DNA of 64,000 nt from CAIYXB01 sp038146805 (GCA_038146805.1 JAYQSH010000005.1:930001-994000), one strand, 5' to 3'; numbered from the stretch's first letter, positions 26,311 to 35,124 are shown. Program-made: numbers and translations. Notes: generated by a model not told the origin, from the sequence alone.

Positions 26311-26660
26311 GACACTTCGGACCGTGTCATTTTTGTCTCACCTCTTATCTTTTAAAGCTGTGAGTTGCTTAAAGTAACTTTAGGGATTTGTTCAGGCCAA
26401 AATCATTTTCTAGAGCTGATTAACTTTTGGGGTGATTTTCCAAACCCACTTTGGCTTGCGCTCATAAAGTATCTAAACGAGTCTTTTATTTCAGGGTTTG
26501 GGAAGAACACGCCTAATTTTCAAAAGAAAAATAAATCTAATATTAGTTAGACAAAAATAATACAATTGACAGATTGATTTTACTTAGTCGTGAGACAAAA
26601 ATGACACGGTCCAAAGTGTCTTAGTCGTGAGACAAAAATGACACGGTCCGAAGTGTCTTA
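26308..26660. repeat. R2 element with tandem right end
   Basis: The left end begins TAAGACACTTCGGACCGTGT and continues ATTTTTGTCTCA. The right end is the inverse, present twice as a 37-bp tandem duplication (26586-26622 and 26623-26659). The interior includes a degenerate R1-like core (ACCAAACCC-like, an AAACGAGTCTTT segment and GGTTTGGGAAGAACACGCC). The short open frame inside is judged non-coding. The left end overlaps the stop of the CXXCH gene and the right end overlaps the epimerase 3' end. Confidence 0.8.
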
Positions 26661-27712
26661 TACCATGCTACGTATTTGGCAATTCCTTCTTCAATAAGAG
26701 TTTGCGGATTATAGCCTAAAATATTTTTGGATTTAGTAATATCGGCGTAGGTGATTGGAACATCACCAGGAACTGGATCAGCAAATTTGATTTTTGCTTT
26801 TTTGCCTAAGTTTTTTTCAATGATTTGAATTAAAGTGTTGACATCTGTTGTATGTGATTCACCCAAATTAAAAATTTCATAGGCGCAATCTAAATCAATC
26901 GCTTTTAAGATTCCATCGAGTATATCTTCTATATAGGTAAAATCTCTTTTAGCAGTGCCATCACCGTAGATTTCGATTTCTTGACCTTGATCAATGAGCT
27001 TTGTAAATTTACTAATTGCTAAATCTGGTCTTTGACGAGGTCCATAAACTGTAAAAAATCTTAGTGCCACAGTTGGGATTTTGTTTAAGTAATAAAAAGC
27101 GTTTAAACGAGCTTCATCAGCGACTTTAGACGCGGCATAAGGGCTAATTGGTTTTGAAACATCTTGCTCTTCATTAAAAGGAACACTATTAACAGCACCA
27201 TAAACAGAGCTACTTGAAGCATGCACAAATTTTTGTATTTTAAAATCTTTTGCTAAGTTCAAAAGGTTAACTGTTGACTCTCCATTATTTCTAAAATACA
27301 AAGAAGGTTTTTGTGTAGAAGGTCTAACGCCTGCATAAGCTGCCAGATTTACAATGTGCGTAATTTGGTTTTGTTCAAAAACTTTTTTGAGAACTTTATA
27401 ATCACAAAGATCGAGACCGTATAATTTAAAGTTAGCTCTAGTTAATGATTTCACTTCTTCTTGCAAAAAATCATGATCATTGTCGTCGCTATAATCGGCA
27501 AAACTTTGATAAGGACTTTTGATTACCTGACATAGACTTTCTAAATCTTGTGCACTAAAAAAATTTTCTAAGTTTTTAAACTTTACCTTAGGGTCATAGT
27601 AGTTATTGAAATTATCAACGCCAACAACTTTTACACCCTGAGAATCAAGTGCCTCACAAAGATGTGAACCTATAAATCCTCCTGCTCCAGTAACTAATAC
27701 GGTTTTTTGCAT
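26621..27712 (-). CDS. NAD-dependent sugar epimerase (UDP-glucuronate epimerase-like)
   Basis: 363-residue extended short-chain dehydrogenase. The Rossmann motif is GAGGFIGSHL, the catalytic pair is YAASK, and ASSSSVYG and ALRFFTVYGPRQRPD are typical of UDP-glucuronate 4-epimerases (CapI). Residues about 45-105 include an unusual acidic insertion (SFADYSDDNDHDF). The last 11 codons (TLRTVSFLSHD) and the stop are encoded by R2 repeat sequence, so the native C terminus has been replaced. It follows rplI and tmk. Confidence 0.9.
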   Translation of the reverse strand: MQKTVLVTGAGGFIGSHLCEALDSQGVKVVGVDNFNNYYDPKVKFKNLENFFSAQDLESLCQVIKSPYQSFADYSDDNDHDFLQEEVKSLTRANFKLYGLDLCDYKVLKKVFEQNQITHIVNLAAYAGVRPSTQKPSLYFRNNGESTVNLLNLAKDFKIQKFVHASSSSVYGAVNSVPFNEEQDVSKPISPYAASKVADEARLNAFYYLNKIPTVALRFFTVYGPRQRPDLAISKFTKLIDQGQEIEIYGDGTAKRDFTYIEDILDGILKAIDLDCAYEIFNLGESHTTDVNTLIQIIEKNLGKKAKIKFADPVPGDVPITYADITKSKNILGYNPQTLIEEGIAKYVAWYKTLRTVSFLSHD

Positions 27713-27713
27713 T

Positions 27714-28349
27714 TTATGTTTTTAGTTTTTCAGTTTGTAGTTCTTGAATTTTTTCATTGACAACTGCAATGATTTTTTGATGAACTTCTTCAACGCTTAA
27801 GCCATCAACTTGTATCATTCTAAACCTTTTTGGATCTTCATTTGCCAAAATTTTATAACCATTACGTACACGCACAAAAAATAATTTATTTTGTGCTTCT
27901 AGACGGTCTTTTTTTGCGTCTTTTCTACGTTTTTCTGCTTCGTCATGTGACACCATCAATAAAATTGTCAAATCAGGTTTGATGCCCTCGCAAACCAAGT
28001 GACAAACTTTATCTATAGTTTTTGCATCTATGCCTCTTCCAAAACCTTGATACGCAATAGTACTATCGTTGAATCTATCGCAAACAACAGTCTGACCTTG
28101 TGCTAACTTGGGTTGTAAAACCTCATGCACAAAATGTGCTCGGTCAGCCAAGTAAATCATTAATTCTGCTTTGTCAGATATTTTTTCTTCTGAATCTAAA
28201 ACAATACTACGTAATCTTTGTCCAAGATCAGTTTCACCCGGGTTACGAGTGAAAAACCAACCCAAATTATTTTCCTCAGCATATTTCTGCAGGAGCTTTA
28301 CCTGAGTCGTTTTACCAGCTTTATCGGGACCTTCAAATGTTATAAACAA
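27714..28349 (-). CDS. tmk: Thymidylate kinase
   Basis: Phosphorylates dTMP to dTDP. P-loop FEGPDKAGKTTQ at residues 4-15, the DRF motif in VVCDRFNDSTIAYQG, and a lid with RRKDAKKDRLEAQ (residues about 146-158). 211 residues, normal length. Lies between rplI (16 nt) and the epimerase (1 nt) in one minus-strand operon. Confidence 0.95.
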   Translation of the reverse strand: MFITFEGPDKAGKTTQVKLLQKYAEENNLGWFFTRNPGETDLGQRLRSIVLDSEEKISDKAELMIYLADRAHFVHEVLQPKLAQGQTVVCDRFNDSTIAYQGFGRGIDAKTIDKVCHLVCEGIKPDLTILLMVSHDEAEKRRKDAKKDRLEAQNKLFFVRVRNGYKILANEDPKRFRMIQVDGLSVEEVHQKIIAVVNEKIQELQTEKLKT

Positions 28350-28365
28350 AATATTGTTTCTCTAA

Positions 28366-28827
28366 TTACTCTTCTCTTTCAACTTTAATTGTAACTTCAG
28401 TTTCGATTTTTGAACCTAAACTAATTTTAGCTTTGTGTTGTCCAAGAGCTTTGATAGCTTCATTTATTGTAATGTTTTCTTTGCTTAAAGCAAGAGAGAA
28501 CTCTTCGCTCACTGCTGCAGCGATTTTTTCTTTTGTGATAGCACCAAATAATTTTCCGCTTTCACCAGCTTTTGCGCTAATACTAACTACAGCATCTTCG
28601 CCAATTTTATCTTTTGCAGCTTCAGCGTTTTCTTTTCTTTTTTGCGCTTGCTCTTCAATTAAAGCTTTTTTAGCTTCAAAAACTTTCATATTAAAAACAT
28701 CTGCAACGACAGCAAGACCTTTTGGTAATAAAAAGTTTCTAGCAAAACCCGGTCTTACTTTCACTAATTCTCCAGCTTTTCCAGCTTCTGAGTCTTCGGT
28801 TAATATTAAATTTATTGTACTTGACAT
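28366..28827 (-). CDS. rplI: 50S ribosomal protein L9
   Basis: 153 residues from the ATG at 28827, supported by AAGGA ten nucleotides upstream; the frame extends further but that part is not L9-like. The N-terminal domain has GKAGELVKVRPGFARNFLLP, then the long connecting helix (KKALIEEQAQKRKENAEAAK) and a C-terminal RNA-binding domain (GKLFGAITKEKIA). First gene of rplI-tmk-epimerase. Confidence 0.95.
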   Translation of the reverse strand: MSSTINLILTEDSEAGKAGELVKVRPGFARNFLLPKGLAVVADVFNMKVFEAKKALIEEQAQKRKENAEAAKDKIGEDAVVSISAKAGESGKLFGAITKEKIAAAVSEEFSLALSKENITINEAIKALGQHKAKISLGSKIETEVTIKVEREE

Positions 28828-28950
28828 TGTTTTTTTCCTTAAATGAATGACAAAAGCTAATTGTATCATGTATGACGCTTTGAAGATGTTTAAGAAAATC
28901 TATGGAAACCTGATAGAATATTGCCCTTGTAAGGAGAATATTAATAAATC

Positions 28951-30162
28951 ATGACTGGAAAAACACACGCAAAGGATTTTGCTGCGCTTACGTTGGCTGT
29001 TGCTTTTGCTTATGCCTCATTTGGAGCTATCACTAATGTTGCAGGAGCCATAATACCTAAAATCAGAGATACTTACCAAGTCTCTGCGACTTTGTCTTCG
29101 GTTTTGGCCGCTACTTTTTTTATTGCATATGGAATCACCTCGATACCTTGGGGGATTTTTATGGAAAAACGCAACAAGAAAAATACACTAATCATAAGTT
29201 CAATAATTACGACTGCAGGTGTTGCTTTGTTTGCTTTGGTACCTGGCTTTGCTCCAAATATGTTTGCCATGTTTCTTTGTGGCGTTGGAATCACTGGAAT
29301 TCAAGTTGCTTTGAATCCTTTGGTCGCCGAAATTTCTGATCCTGAAAAATATTCTCGTAACTTAACTGCTTTTATGGTGATTAACGGTTTGGGTAGTTAT
29401 GCCGCTCCTCAATTAGTTACTCTAATGAAAAATTTAAATCAACCATGGCAGTTAACTTATTTGGTTTTTACTGTACTTGCGGTTGTTATGACTCTGGCAG
29501 TCGCTTTTCCTAAATACCCTCAAGAACAAAAAACAGAAAAAAAATCAAGCGAAGAAAATTTGACGCTTGAGCTTTTGACACAAAACCCTTTGATTTATTT
29601 ATATGCTCTTGGAATTTTTCTTTATGTTGGTGTTGAGGTGGGTGTTGCTAACACAATTGGTTTTTACTTAGAAGATAAATTACATATCTCAAATGTTTTA
29701 GGTGAGGGAGCTGAATTAGCAAAAAATAGTGCTATTGGTAATTATTGGTTAGGTTTATTAATTGGTAGGTTACTAGGGTCTTTTGTTTTGGATAAAGTAA
29801 AAGGCAAATATGCAATTATGGGGTATATTTCACTTGCTGCTATATCTCTTTATGTTGCAACTTTAGGTGATTTAAAACAAGCTCTGATTGCTTTTCCTGC
29901 AGTTGGCTTTTTTATATCGATAATGTTTCCAACAATTTATTCGACCTGTACTAATGCTTTTGACAAAAAATATTCGTCTGCGATTTCAGGGATTTTGTGT
30001 ACTGCAATTATTGGTGGTGCTGTAATTGGACCTGCAATTGCTTATGTTGCAGAAAAGACACAAGCCGCCGATGCGCTTGTGCCTAACTGGGATACAGGCT
30101 TGCTTGTAGCTTTTGCTTGTTATGCTTATATATTTTGCGTAGGCTTTTTCAGTAAAAAATAA
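28951..30162 (+). CDS. MFS transporter, fucose-permease-like
   Basis: 403 residues with 12 predicted membrane helices. The first half resembles FHS-type carriers (VSATLSSVLAATFFIAYGIT, then GIFMEKRNKKNTLI, with the MFS loop 2-3 motif). The substrate is not deducible. AAGGAG is 14-19 nt before the ATG, rather distant. Monocistronic; R1 copy C begins 5 nt after the stop codon. Confidence 0.85.
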   Translation: MTGKTHAKDFAALTLAVAFAYASFGAITNVAGAIIPKIRDTYQVSATLSSVLAATFFIAYGITSIPWGIFMEKRNKKNTLIISSIITTAGVALFALVPGFAPNMFAMFLCGVGITGIQVALNPLVAEISDPEKYSRNLTAFMVINGLGSYAAPQLVTLMKNLNQPWQLTYLVFTVLAVVMTLAVAFPKYPQEQKTEKKSSEENLTLELLTQNPLIYLYALGIFLYVGVEVGVANTIGFYLEDKLHISNVLGEGAELAKNSAIGNYWLGLLIGRLLGSFVLDKVKGKYAIMGYISLAAISLYVATLGDLKQALIAFPAVGFFISIMFPTIYSTCTNAFDKKYSSAISGILCTAIIGGAVIGPAIAYVAEKTQAADALVPNWDTGLLVAFACYAYIFCVGFFSKK

Positions 30163-30167
30163 TTAAT

Positions 30168-30272
30168 GGGCGTGCTTCCAAACCCGTAATAAGTAACTCG
30201 AGTCTTTAGATTTGGGCATAAGTAGGGTTTGCTTAGACACGCCTAACAAAAGAATCAAACACCGTCGCTTAG
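30168..30272 (-). repeat. R1 element copy C (partial)
   Basis: Matches the right-hand module of R1 in inverse orientation, from GGGCGTGCTTCC through the central CTCGAG to the CACCGTCGCTTAG segment. Module 1 is missing. It begins immediately downstream of the MFS stop. Confidence 0.85.
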
Positions 30273-30308
30273 TTAGCATCACTGTTATTGCTTGAATTTA
30301 AAGGGTTT

Positions 30309-31607
30309 TTAATATTTAAACTTTTTAGCTTTATCAATAACGTAGTCTAAGTCTGCATAACTATGTGCGTCACTCATGAAGCCAGCTTCAAAAGCAGATG
30401 GCGCCAAGTAAACACCTTCAGCAAGCATATGCAAATAAAATTTTCTAAACTTATCTAAGTCTATAAACGCTTGCGCATCTTCAAAACAATTAATTTCTGC
30501 TTTTGCAAAAAAGAAACCAAACATACCCCCTGCATAACAACTTTGAATATCTTCATCAATTTCTTTTAATGCATCGCTTAAATATTTTGCTTTTTCTTCA
30601 AGCTCTGTATAAAAGTTTGGTCTTTGAATTTGTTTTAAGCACTCAAGCCCAGCTGTCATGGCAAGCGGGTTTCCGGAGAGTGTACCAGCTTGATACATTG
30701 GACCTAGTGGCGCTACCATAGACATGATTTTTTTTGAAGCTCCATAGGCTCCCACGGGAAGCCCACCACCAATGATTTTGCCCAAACAAGTTATGTCTGG
30801 CATAACATTGTATTTTTCTTGTGCGCCACCAAGAGCTACTCTAAAGCCGGTCATTACTTCATCAAAAATCAACAAGGCATTGTTTGCTTTGGAAATTTCT
30901 CGAAGTTTTTTTAAGAAATTATTTTTTGGTAAGATGCAACCTGAATTGCCAACTACTGGCTCTACAATAATTGCAGAAATCTGATCTTTGTTTTCTGCAA
31001 ATGTTTTTTCTAAGGCTTCTATATTATTAAACGGAACCAAGACAGTGTTTGCTGTTGCTTCTTTGGTTACTCCGGGACTATCAGGCAAACCTAAAGTAAG
31101 AACACCAGAACCTGCTTTGACCAAAAGAGAATCAATATGCCCGTGGTAACAACCAGTAAATTTGATGATCTTTATCTGTTGAGGATTGTTTTGGCTTGTG
31201 AAAGCTCGCGCTAATCTAATTGCAGACATAACAGCTTCAGTGCCAGAGTTGACAAAACGTAGCATCTCAATACTTGGAACTAGTTTGACAACCTCTTGTG
31301 CCATAGTATTTTCGATTTGGGTAGGAGCTCCAAAGCTAGTCCCATTTTCAATAACAGTTTTAAGAGCATTTTCAATTTGTAAATTACGATGCCCTAAAAT
31401 CATCGGACCCCAAGAACCCACAAAATCAATATATCTGTTATCGTCTTCGTCCCAGATATAAGCGCCTTGTGCTTTTTTGATAAAAGGAGGTTGACTATCA
31501 ATTGCCCGAAAAGCTCTGACTGGCGAGTTTACACCACCGGGTAAAAGTGTTTGTGCGATTTTAAAAAGTTCAGTTGAGTTTTTACGATTAAGTTTGGTAC
31601 TTGTCAT
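30309..31607 (-). CDS. hemL: Glutamate-1-semialdehyde 2,1-aminomutase
   Basis: PLP enzyme of the C5 pathway that makes 5-aminolevulinate for haem. Family blocks are LLPGGVNSPVRAF, GSWGPMILGHRN, FVNSGTEAVMSAIRLARA, CYHGHID, FDEVMTGFR and the PLP lysine in CLGKIIGGGLPVGAYG. 432 residues from the ATG at 31607. The frame runs 9 codons further, but TATAAT (31615-31620, minus) stands 7 nt before this ATG, so the longer form would include the promoter. Confidence 0.95.
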   Translation of the reverse strand: MTSTKLNRKNSTELFKIAQTLLPGGVNSPVRAFRAIDSQPPFIKKAQGAYIWDEDDNRYIDFVGSWGPMILGHRNLQIENALKTVIENGTSFGAPTQIENTMAQEVVKLVPSIEMLRFVNSGTEAVMSAIRLARAFTSQNNPQQIKIIKFTGCYHGHIDSLLVKAGSGVLTLGLPDSPGVTKEATANTVLVPFNNIEALEKTFAENKDQISAIIVEPVVGNSGCILPKNNFLKKLREISKANNALLIFDEVMTGFRVALGGAQEKYNVMPDITCLGKIIGGGLPVGAYGASKKIMSMVAPLGPMYQAGTLSGNPLAMTAGLECLKQIQRPNFYTELEEKAKYLSDALKEIDEDIQSCYAGGMFGFFFAKAEINCFEDAQAFIDLDKFRKFYLHMLAEGVYLAPSAFEAGFMSDAHSYADLDYVIDKAKKFKY

Positions 31608-31614
31608 GCAACAG

Positions 31615-31620
31615 ATTATA
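31615..31620 (-). promoter_or_regulatory. -10 box (TATAAT) close to the hemL start
   Basis: Minus-strand TATAAT seven nucleotides before the hemL ATG, between it and the acpP terminator. No Shine-Dalgarno is present in the gap. Confidence 0.5.
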
Positions 31621-31632
31621 GCAAGCACAAAC

Positions 31633-31671
31633 AAAAAAAAAGAGTAAGCTCTTTTGCCAAGAGCTTACTCT
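31633..31671 (-). terminator. Intrinsic terminator of acpP
   Basis: AGAGTAAGCTCTT (31641-31653) pairs perfectly with AAGAGCTTACTCT (31659-31671) over 13 bp with a TTGCC loop. On the minus strand it is followed by eight T residues. A T-rich run on the other side makes it potentially bidirectional. Confidence 0.9.
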
Positions 31672-31692
31672 AAAAAATTTTTTTAAATGCAA

Positions 31693-31938
31693 TTAAGCTG
31701 TTGCTTTAGCAGTAACGTAATCAATCGCTGCTGCGACAGTAGTAATTTTTTCAGCTTCCTCATCTGGAATTTCAACTCCAAACTCGTCTTCGAAAGCCAT
31801 AACTAACTCAACAGTGTCAAGTGAATCAGCACCTAAGTCAGTTGTAAAGCTTGATGATTCTTTGATCTCATCTTCACCAATACTAAGTTGACCAGCTACA
31901 ACTTTTTTTATTCTTTCAAATACATCTTCGCGATCCAT
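31693..31938 (-). CDS. acpP: Acyl carrier protein
   Basis: 81 acidic residues. Ser39 in GADSLDTVELVMAFED is the phosphopantetheine attachment site; VEIPDEEAEKI follows. It carries growing acyl chains in fatty acid synthesis. AAGGAAAAAG precedes the ATG. It lies 78 nt downstream of fabG on the same strand, the common fabG-acpP order, and ends in a strong terminator. Confidence 0.97.
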   Translation of the reverse strand: MDREDVFERIKKVVAGQLSIGEDEIKESSSFTTDLGADSLDTVELVMAFEDEFGVEIPDEEAEKITTVAAAIDYVTAKATA

Positions 31939-32016
31939 AGTAATTACTTTTTCCTTTTAATTTTAAAGCAGTTTAATTGCTTTTACCCATTTTATCCAAC
32001 CCGAAAATTTAGAATA

Positions 32017-32760
32017 CTACATAAACAAGCCACCATCAACCTGTATTACTTGTCCGGTAATGTAGTTTGCAGAACCCGCTAAAAAAAGTGCTGTATCTGC
32101 AATATCTTTTGTATTACCAAAGTCACCAAGTGGTATGTTTTCTTTATATTTATTTTGTACTTCTTCTGGTAATTCGGCGGTCATTTCTGTTGATATAAAG
32201 CCCGGAGCAATTGCGTTTACTCGAATACCACGACGTCCATATTCTTTGGCGAGTGCTTTGGTAAAACCAATCATACCCGCTTTTGAACTTGCATAGTTTA
32301 CTTGTGCAGGGTTACCATGCAATCCAACAACACTGGTCATATTTATTATCGATCCAGATCTTTGTTTTGACATAGCTTTGATAACTGGTTGACAAATATA
32401 AAAAAGAGAATTTAGATTGGTATCAATTACAGCATTCCATTCTTCTTCTTTCATTCTCATGAAAAGTGTATCTTTAGTGATTCCTGCATTATTAATCAAA
32501 ACATCAATGCGACCTTTTTGCGCTAACACAGAATCAATTAAATTTTGAATATCTGTTTTTTGTGATAGATCACAAGACATATAACTAATTTTTAAATCTG
32601 GATTTTCATTTGCGGTTTTGATTTCTTCTGGCACATTTGAGCTTGCAGAGCGGCCAGTGATAATTAAATCAGCTCCTGCCAAAGCAAAAGCTTCCGCAAT
32701 ACTTTTGCCGATTCCCCGAGTACCCCCAGTAATGATGACTATTTTGTCTTTAACTTGCAT
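32017..32760 (-). CDS. fabG: 3-oxoacyl-ACP reductase
   Basis: NADPH-dependent reduction step of fatty acid elongation. The Rossmann motif TGGTRGIGKS is near residue 9, NNAG follows, the catalytic Ser-Tyr-Lys is in INMTSVVGLHGN and YASSKAGMIG, and NAIAPGFISTEMT is conserved. 247 residues from the ATG at 32760, which AAGGAAA supports; an upstream ATG would add 13 unrelated residues. Confidence 0.95.
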   Translation of the reverse strand: MQVKDKIVIITGGTRGIGKSIAEAFALAGADLIITGRSASSNVPEEIKTANENPDLKISYMSCDLSQKTDIQNLIDSVLAQKGRIDVLINNAGITKDTLFMRMKEEEWNAVIDTNLNSLFYICQPVIKAMSKQRSGSIINMTSVVGLHGNPAQVNYASSKAGMIGFTKALAKEYGRRGIRVNAIAPGFISTEMTAELPEEVQNKYKENIPLGDFGNTKDIADTALFLAGSANYITGQVIQVDGGLFM

Positions 32761-32838
32761 TAAATTTCCTTTTTCTTGGCTTTTTTCTAGTGTTTTCATG
32801 ATTTTTATAATAGCAAATACAAAAAGGGCAATTAAGTA

Positions 32839-32867
32839 TTGACAAGTGTGCCAATGGGTGATATTAT
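32839..32867 (+). promoter_or_regulatory. Near-consensus sigma-70 promoter
   Basis: TTGACA (32839-32844), a 17-nt spacer and TATTAT (32862-32867). This is the best -35/-10 pair in the window. It drives rightward into a 28-codon frame. Confidence 0.75.
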
Positions 32868-32874
32868 TTTGAGC

Positions 32875-32961
32875 ATGAGTGGCGCAAATTTACAATTATA
32901 TAGAAAATTCCCTTTGGAAAACAATAGTTTAACAAGGCACGATATTGAAAATTCACCCTGA
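32875..32961 (+). CDS. 28-codon ORF directly at a strong promoter
   Basis: ATG lies 7 nt after the -10 box, so the message would be leaderless. The peptide begins MSGANLQLYRKFPLENN and ends HDIENSP. Its stop is inside a hairpin. It may be a genuine small protein or the surviving 5' end of a larger gene cut away at the start of the decayed region. Confidence 0.4.
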   Translation: MSGANLQLYRKFPLENNSLTRHDIENSP

Positions 32962-32979
32962 TGATTTAAAATCATCAGG
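32957..32979 (+). terminator. Hairpin at the end of the 28-codon ORF
   Basis: CCTGATGATT (32957-32966) pairs with AATCATCAGG (32970-32979). There is no long T tract after it (TAGATTGC), so termination efficiency is doubtful. Confidence 0.45.
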
Positions 32980-33167
32980 TAGATTGCTTAAAAGCCTTAA
33001 TCGCGTAGATTCACATCTAGCCCCTGGGTTCTAATAATGAACGATCTGTTTTTTAGCCCGCAAGAATAAAAAATGGGCATACATTTTGTTTTAAATTTGG
33101 CATATTGCAAATTTAGAAGATTCGACCCTCTCAAAATTTAGGGCATTGTTAGTCAGTGTTTTTACCC

Positions 33168-33423
33168 TTATGAGTATAGGTATGATTCAGCATCAGGTAT
33201 TTTAGAAGCCACTGTGGGTGAAGGCTTTAAGATTGATTTGAAAAATTCTTTTGGGTATTTAGATCAAGCCATTCGCAGTTTTAAACAACCTAATGGCTTT
33301 GCCAATAAGCTTTTAGCCAAATCTTTTTTTGCAGATTCAAACACTGAAGAGCAAAGAATACAGAGAGAATATGATCAATCTATTCGAGATTACAAGCAAA
33401 CAAAAAGAGGAGATAGTTTATGA
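33168..33423 (+). pseudogene. Truncated 3' part of an unknown gene
   Basis: The frame is open upstream of its first start (GTG at 33214), reading YEYRYDSASGILEATVGEGF, then a helical, charged C terminus (EEQRIQREYDQSIRDYKQ). YEYRYDSASG is loosely like an RHS repeat, but the fragment is too short to assign. The TGA overlaps the next ATG (ATGA), so it was the upstream member of a coupled pair. Confidence 0.4.
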
Positions 33424-33688
33424 AGATTACTAATAGAGCTCCAGAAATTATAATAACCAGGTCTGGTCCTGAGAAGCCTGAACCAATCATGTTTTATGAA
33501 GTGCAACCCCCGAATGATGCTACTCAAACAGTTTGATTTTGCATGATCTTAAAAATAAGCAATACATTGATATACCAGTGCAAGACGGTAGCGTGCGATT
33601 GAAAAGAGTTGATGAATCAAATGTGCAAATGCCTGAAGATCTAATTTATATAAAATATAAATTTATATCAGAAAAAGAAATTTTTTAA
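33420..33688 (+). pseudogene. Frameshifted small gene coupled to the upstream fragment
   Basis: Starts MKITNRAPEIIITRSGPE and stops prematurely after ATQTV. The second half, in another frame, reads ILHDLKNKQYIDIPVQDG and then VRLKRVDESNVQMPEDLI, ending EKEIF. One indel near 33535 separates them; the intact product would be about 88 residues. Family unknown. The pair's arrangement (large gene end overlapping a small gene) resembles toxin-immunity layouts, but nothing in the sequence proves that. Confidence 0.45.
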
Positions 33689-33692
33689 ATGA

Positions 33693-34051
33693 TTTGTTGG
33701 TTTTATTTGTCATGGCTATTGTTTAATGAATAATCATTATCATCTTTTTCTTCAAACGCCCAATGCAAATTTATCTAAAATAATGAAATTTATTAATGCT
33801 AGATACTTTCTCAATAAATATCCTAATAGGGATAGTCACGTATTTAAAGGACGCTATAAAAGAAAATTGGTTCAAACTGATTTATATTCACTGCAACTAA
33901 GTCGATATATTTTAATCCTGTAAAAGCAGGCATTGTTAAACATCCTCATGAATGGAAGTGTTCTAGTTACAATGCATTAATTGGTTTAACGGCTTCGAAT
34001 AGATTCCTAAATAAAGTGGAGCAGCAATTTTCAAAAATAAAAACAGGCTAA
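33693..34051 (+). pseudogene. REP-associated tyrosine transposase, degraded
   Basis: Y1-transposase core: ICHGYCLMNNHYHLFLQTPN with the HxH metal site (HYH), then FINARYFLNKYPNRDSHVFK, GRYKRKLVQTDLYSLQLSRYI. A frameshift follows, and the other frame continues NPVKAGIVKHPHEWKCSSY. The catalytic region is truncated on the 5' side by a stop at 33690. Such enzymes act on single-stranded hairpin ends; nearby sequences show no clear REP-like target of its own. Confidence 0.8.
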
Positions 34052-34441
34052 AGAAAAGATGATTGAATATACTTACGAGGATATAAGTTGTTTTGGAACC
34101 CAGATGATTACTCATGTCTTTCGAAAGAATTCTTACATCGCATTATAAATCAACATATTGATACAAGTAAAATTAACCATAGGATTATTGCAGCAAGTTG
34201 AATATATCAAAAATCAAAAACCGGAATATGTGTGGGCAAAGAGAAGCTTAATTTGGAAGCAAAAATGAAAATCAGTGTTTAATAAAATTAATTTGAGCTT
34301 CAAATGGTTATTTTTGAAATCGAAAATTTTTCAAAGAGTGTAAAATCAGTAATAAAATTAGAAGTCAAATGGATTTGAAATAAATTTTGTCCTTTGACCG
34401 TCTACGACCCCGATAATTCAAGCCAAAAAAAAGCAGCTTAA
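34052..34441. other. Gene-free remnant region
   Basis: Short open stretches (for example MIEYTYEDISCFGTQMITH at about 34060) look like decayed coding sequence downstream of the transposase remnant. I see no promoter, RNA gene or repeat here. Confidence 0.4.
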
Positions 34442-34960
34442 TTAATACTGCTTTAAAGCTCTTTGAATATCTAGATTCACTTGTCGTTTTTTTAGACTTT
34501 CGCGTTTGTCACCTTTGTTTTTTCCTTGAGCAAGATGCAATAAAACTTTTGCTTTGTTTTTTTTAAAAAATATTTTTGAGGCAACCAAAGTTTGATTGCT
34601 CTTTGCAATTTCGTGAGATAGTTTATCGATTTCGATGCGGTTGAGCAATAATTTGCGTACCCTATCAGCTTGGTGATTATTGCGGTTGGCATGTTTGTAT
34701 TCGCTAATATGACAATTAAACAAAAAAACTTCGTCGTCAATAATTTTGGCAAAAGCACCTTTCATTTGTGCATTACCCAATCTTAGAGATTTTACCTCTG
34801 AGCCTTGTAAAACAATGCCAGCGATGATATCTTTGCCGAGGTTAAAATCAAAACCTGCTTTTTTGTTGCGTGCAACTGTTGCTGAGCCAGACTTTGTTTG
34901 CGCTTTTAATTGTTCCGCTTTTTTCTTTTTTTTTGCAATTTGTTTTTTTGCTCTTCCCAT
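34442..34960 (-). CDS. smpB: SsrA-binding protein
   Basis: Partner of tmRNA in rescue of stalled ribosomes. The core reads VARNKKAGFDFNL, GIVLQGSEVKSLRLGNAQM, FLFNCHISEYKHAN, VRKLLLNRIEIDKL and the C-terminal GKNKGDKRESLKKRQ. 172 residues; the first 25, Lys/Gln-rich (AKKQIAKKKKKAEQLKAQ), extend beyond most SmpB proteins. The ssrA gene itself was not found. Confidence 0.94.
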   Translation of the reverse strand: MGRAKKQIAKKKKKAEQLKAQTKSGSATVARNKKAGFDFNLGKDIIAGIVLQGSEVKSLRLGNAQMKGAFAKIIDDEVFLFNCHISEYKHANRNNHQADRVRKLLLNRIEIDKLSHEIAKSNQTLVASKIFFKKNKAKVLLHLAQGKNKGDKRESLKKRQVNLDIQRALKQY

Positions 34961-35112
34961 GATTAAGTGCTTAGGCTTATTATCTCATAAGCATTCAAGC
35001 TCGCGAATAATTTAGCTCTTGCCAAAGTGCCATTAGCGGCGCAATTCTTATTTCTGATCTTTAGTTTGTTAAATTAGGTGAAATCTCTAAGTTTTATAAA
35101 TATTTTCAGTGG

Positions 35113-35118
35113 TAAAAT
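35113..35118 (+). promoter_or_regulatory. -10 box (TAAAAT) close to the sdhB start
   Basis: TAAAAT six nucleotides before the ATG at 35125 and no Shine-Dalgarno between them. Less exact than the TATAAT cases. Confidence 0.35.
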
Positions 35119-35124
35119 ATAAAT

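Noticed and set aside
26365..26550. 61-codon frame inside the R2 element
   Set aside because: It lies wholly in repeat DNA, is not repeated as an open frame in the other R2 copy and shows no start signals.
34385..34441. Possible tmRNA end next to smpB (GTCTACGACCCCG)
   Set aside because: No acceptor stem partner, tag frame or CCA-bearing 3' end could be assembled.
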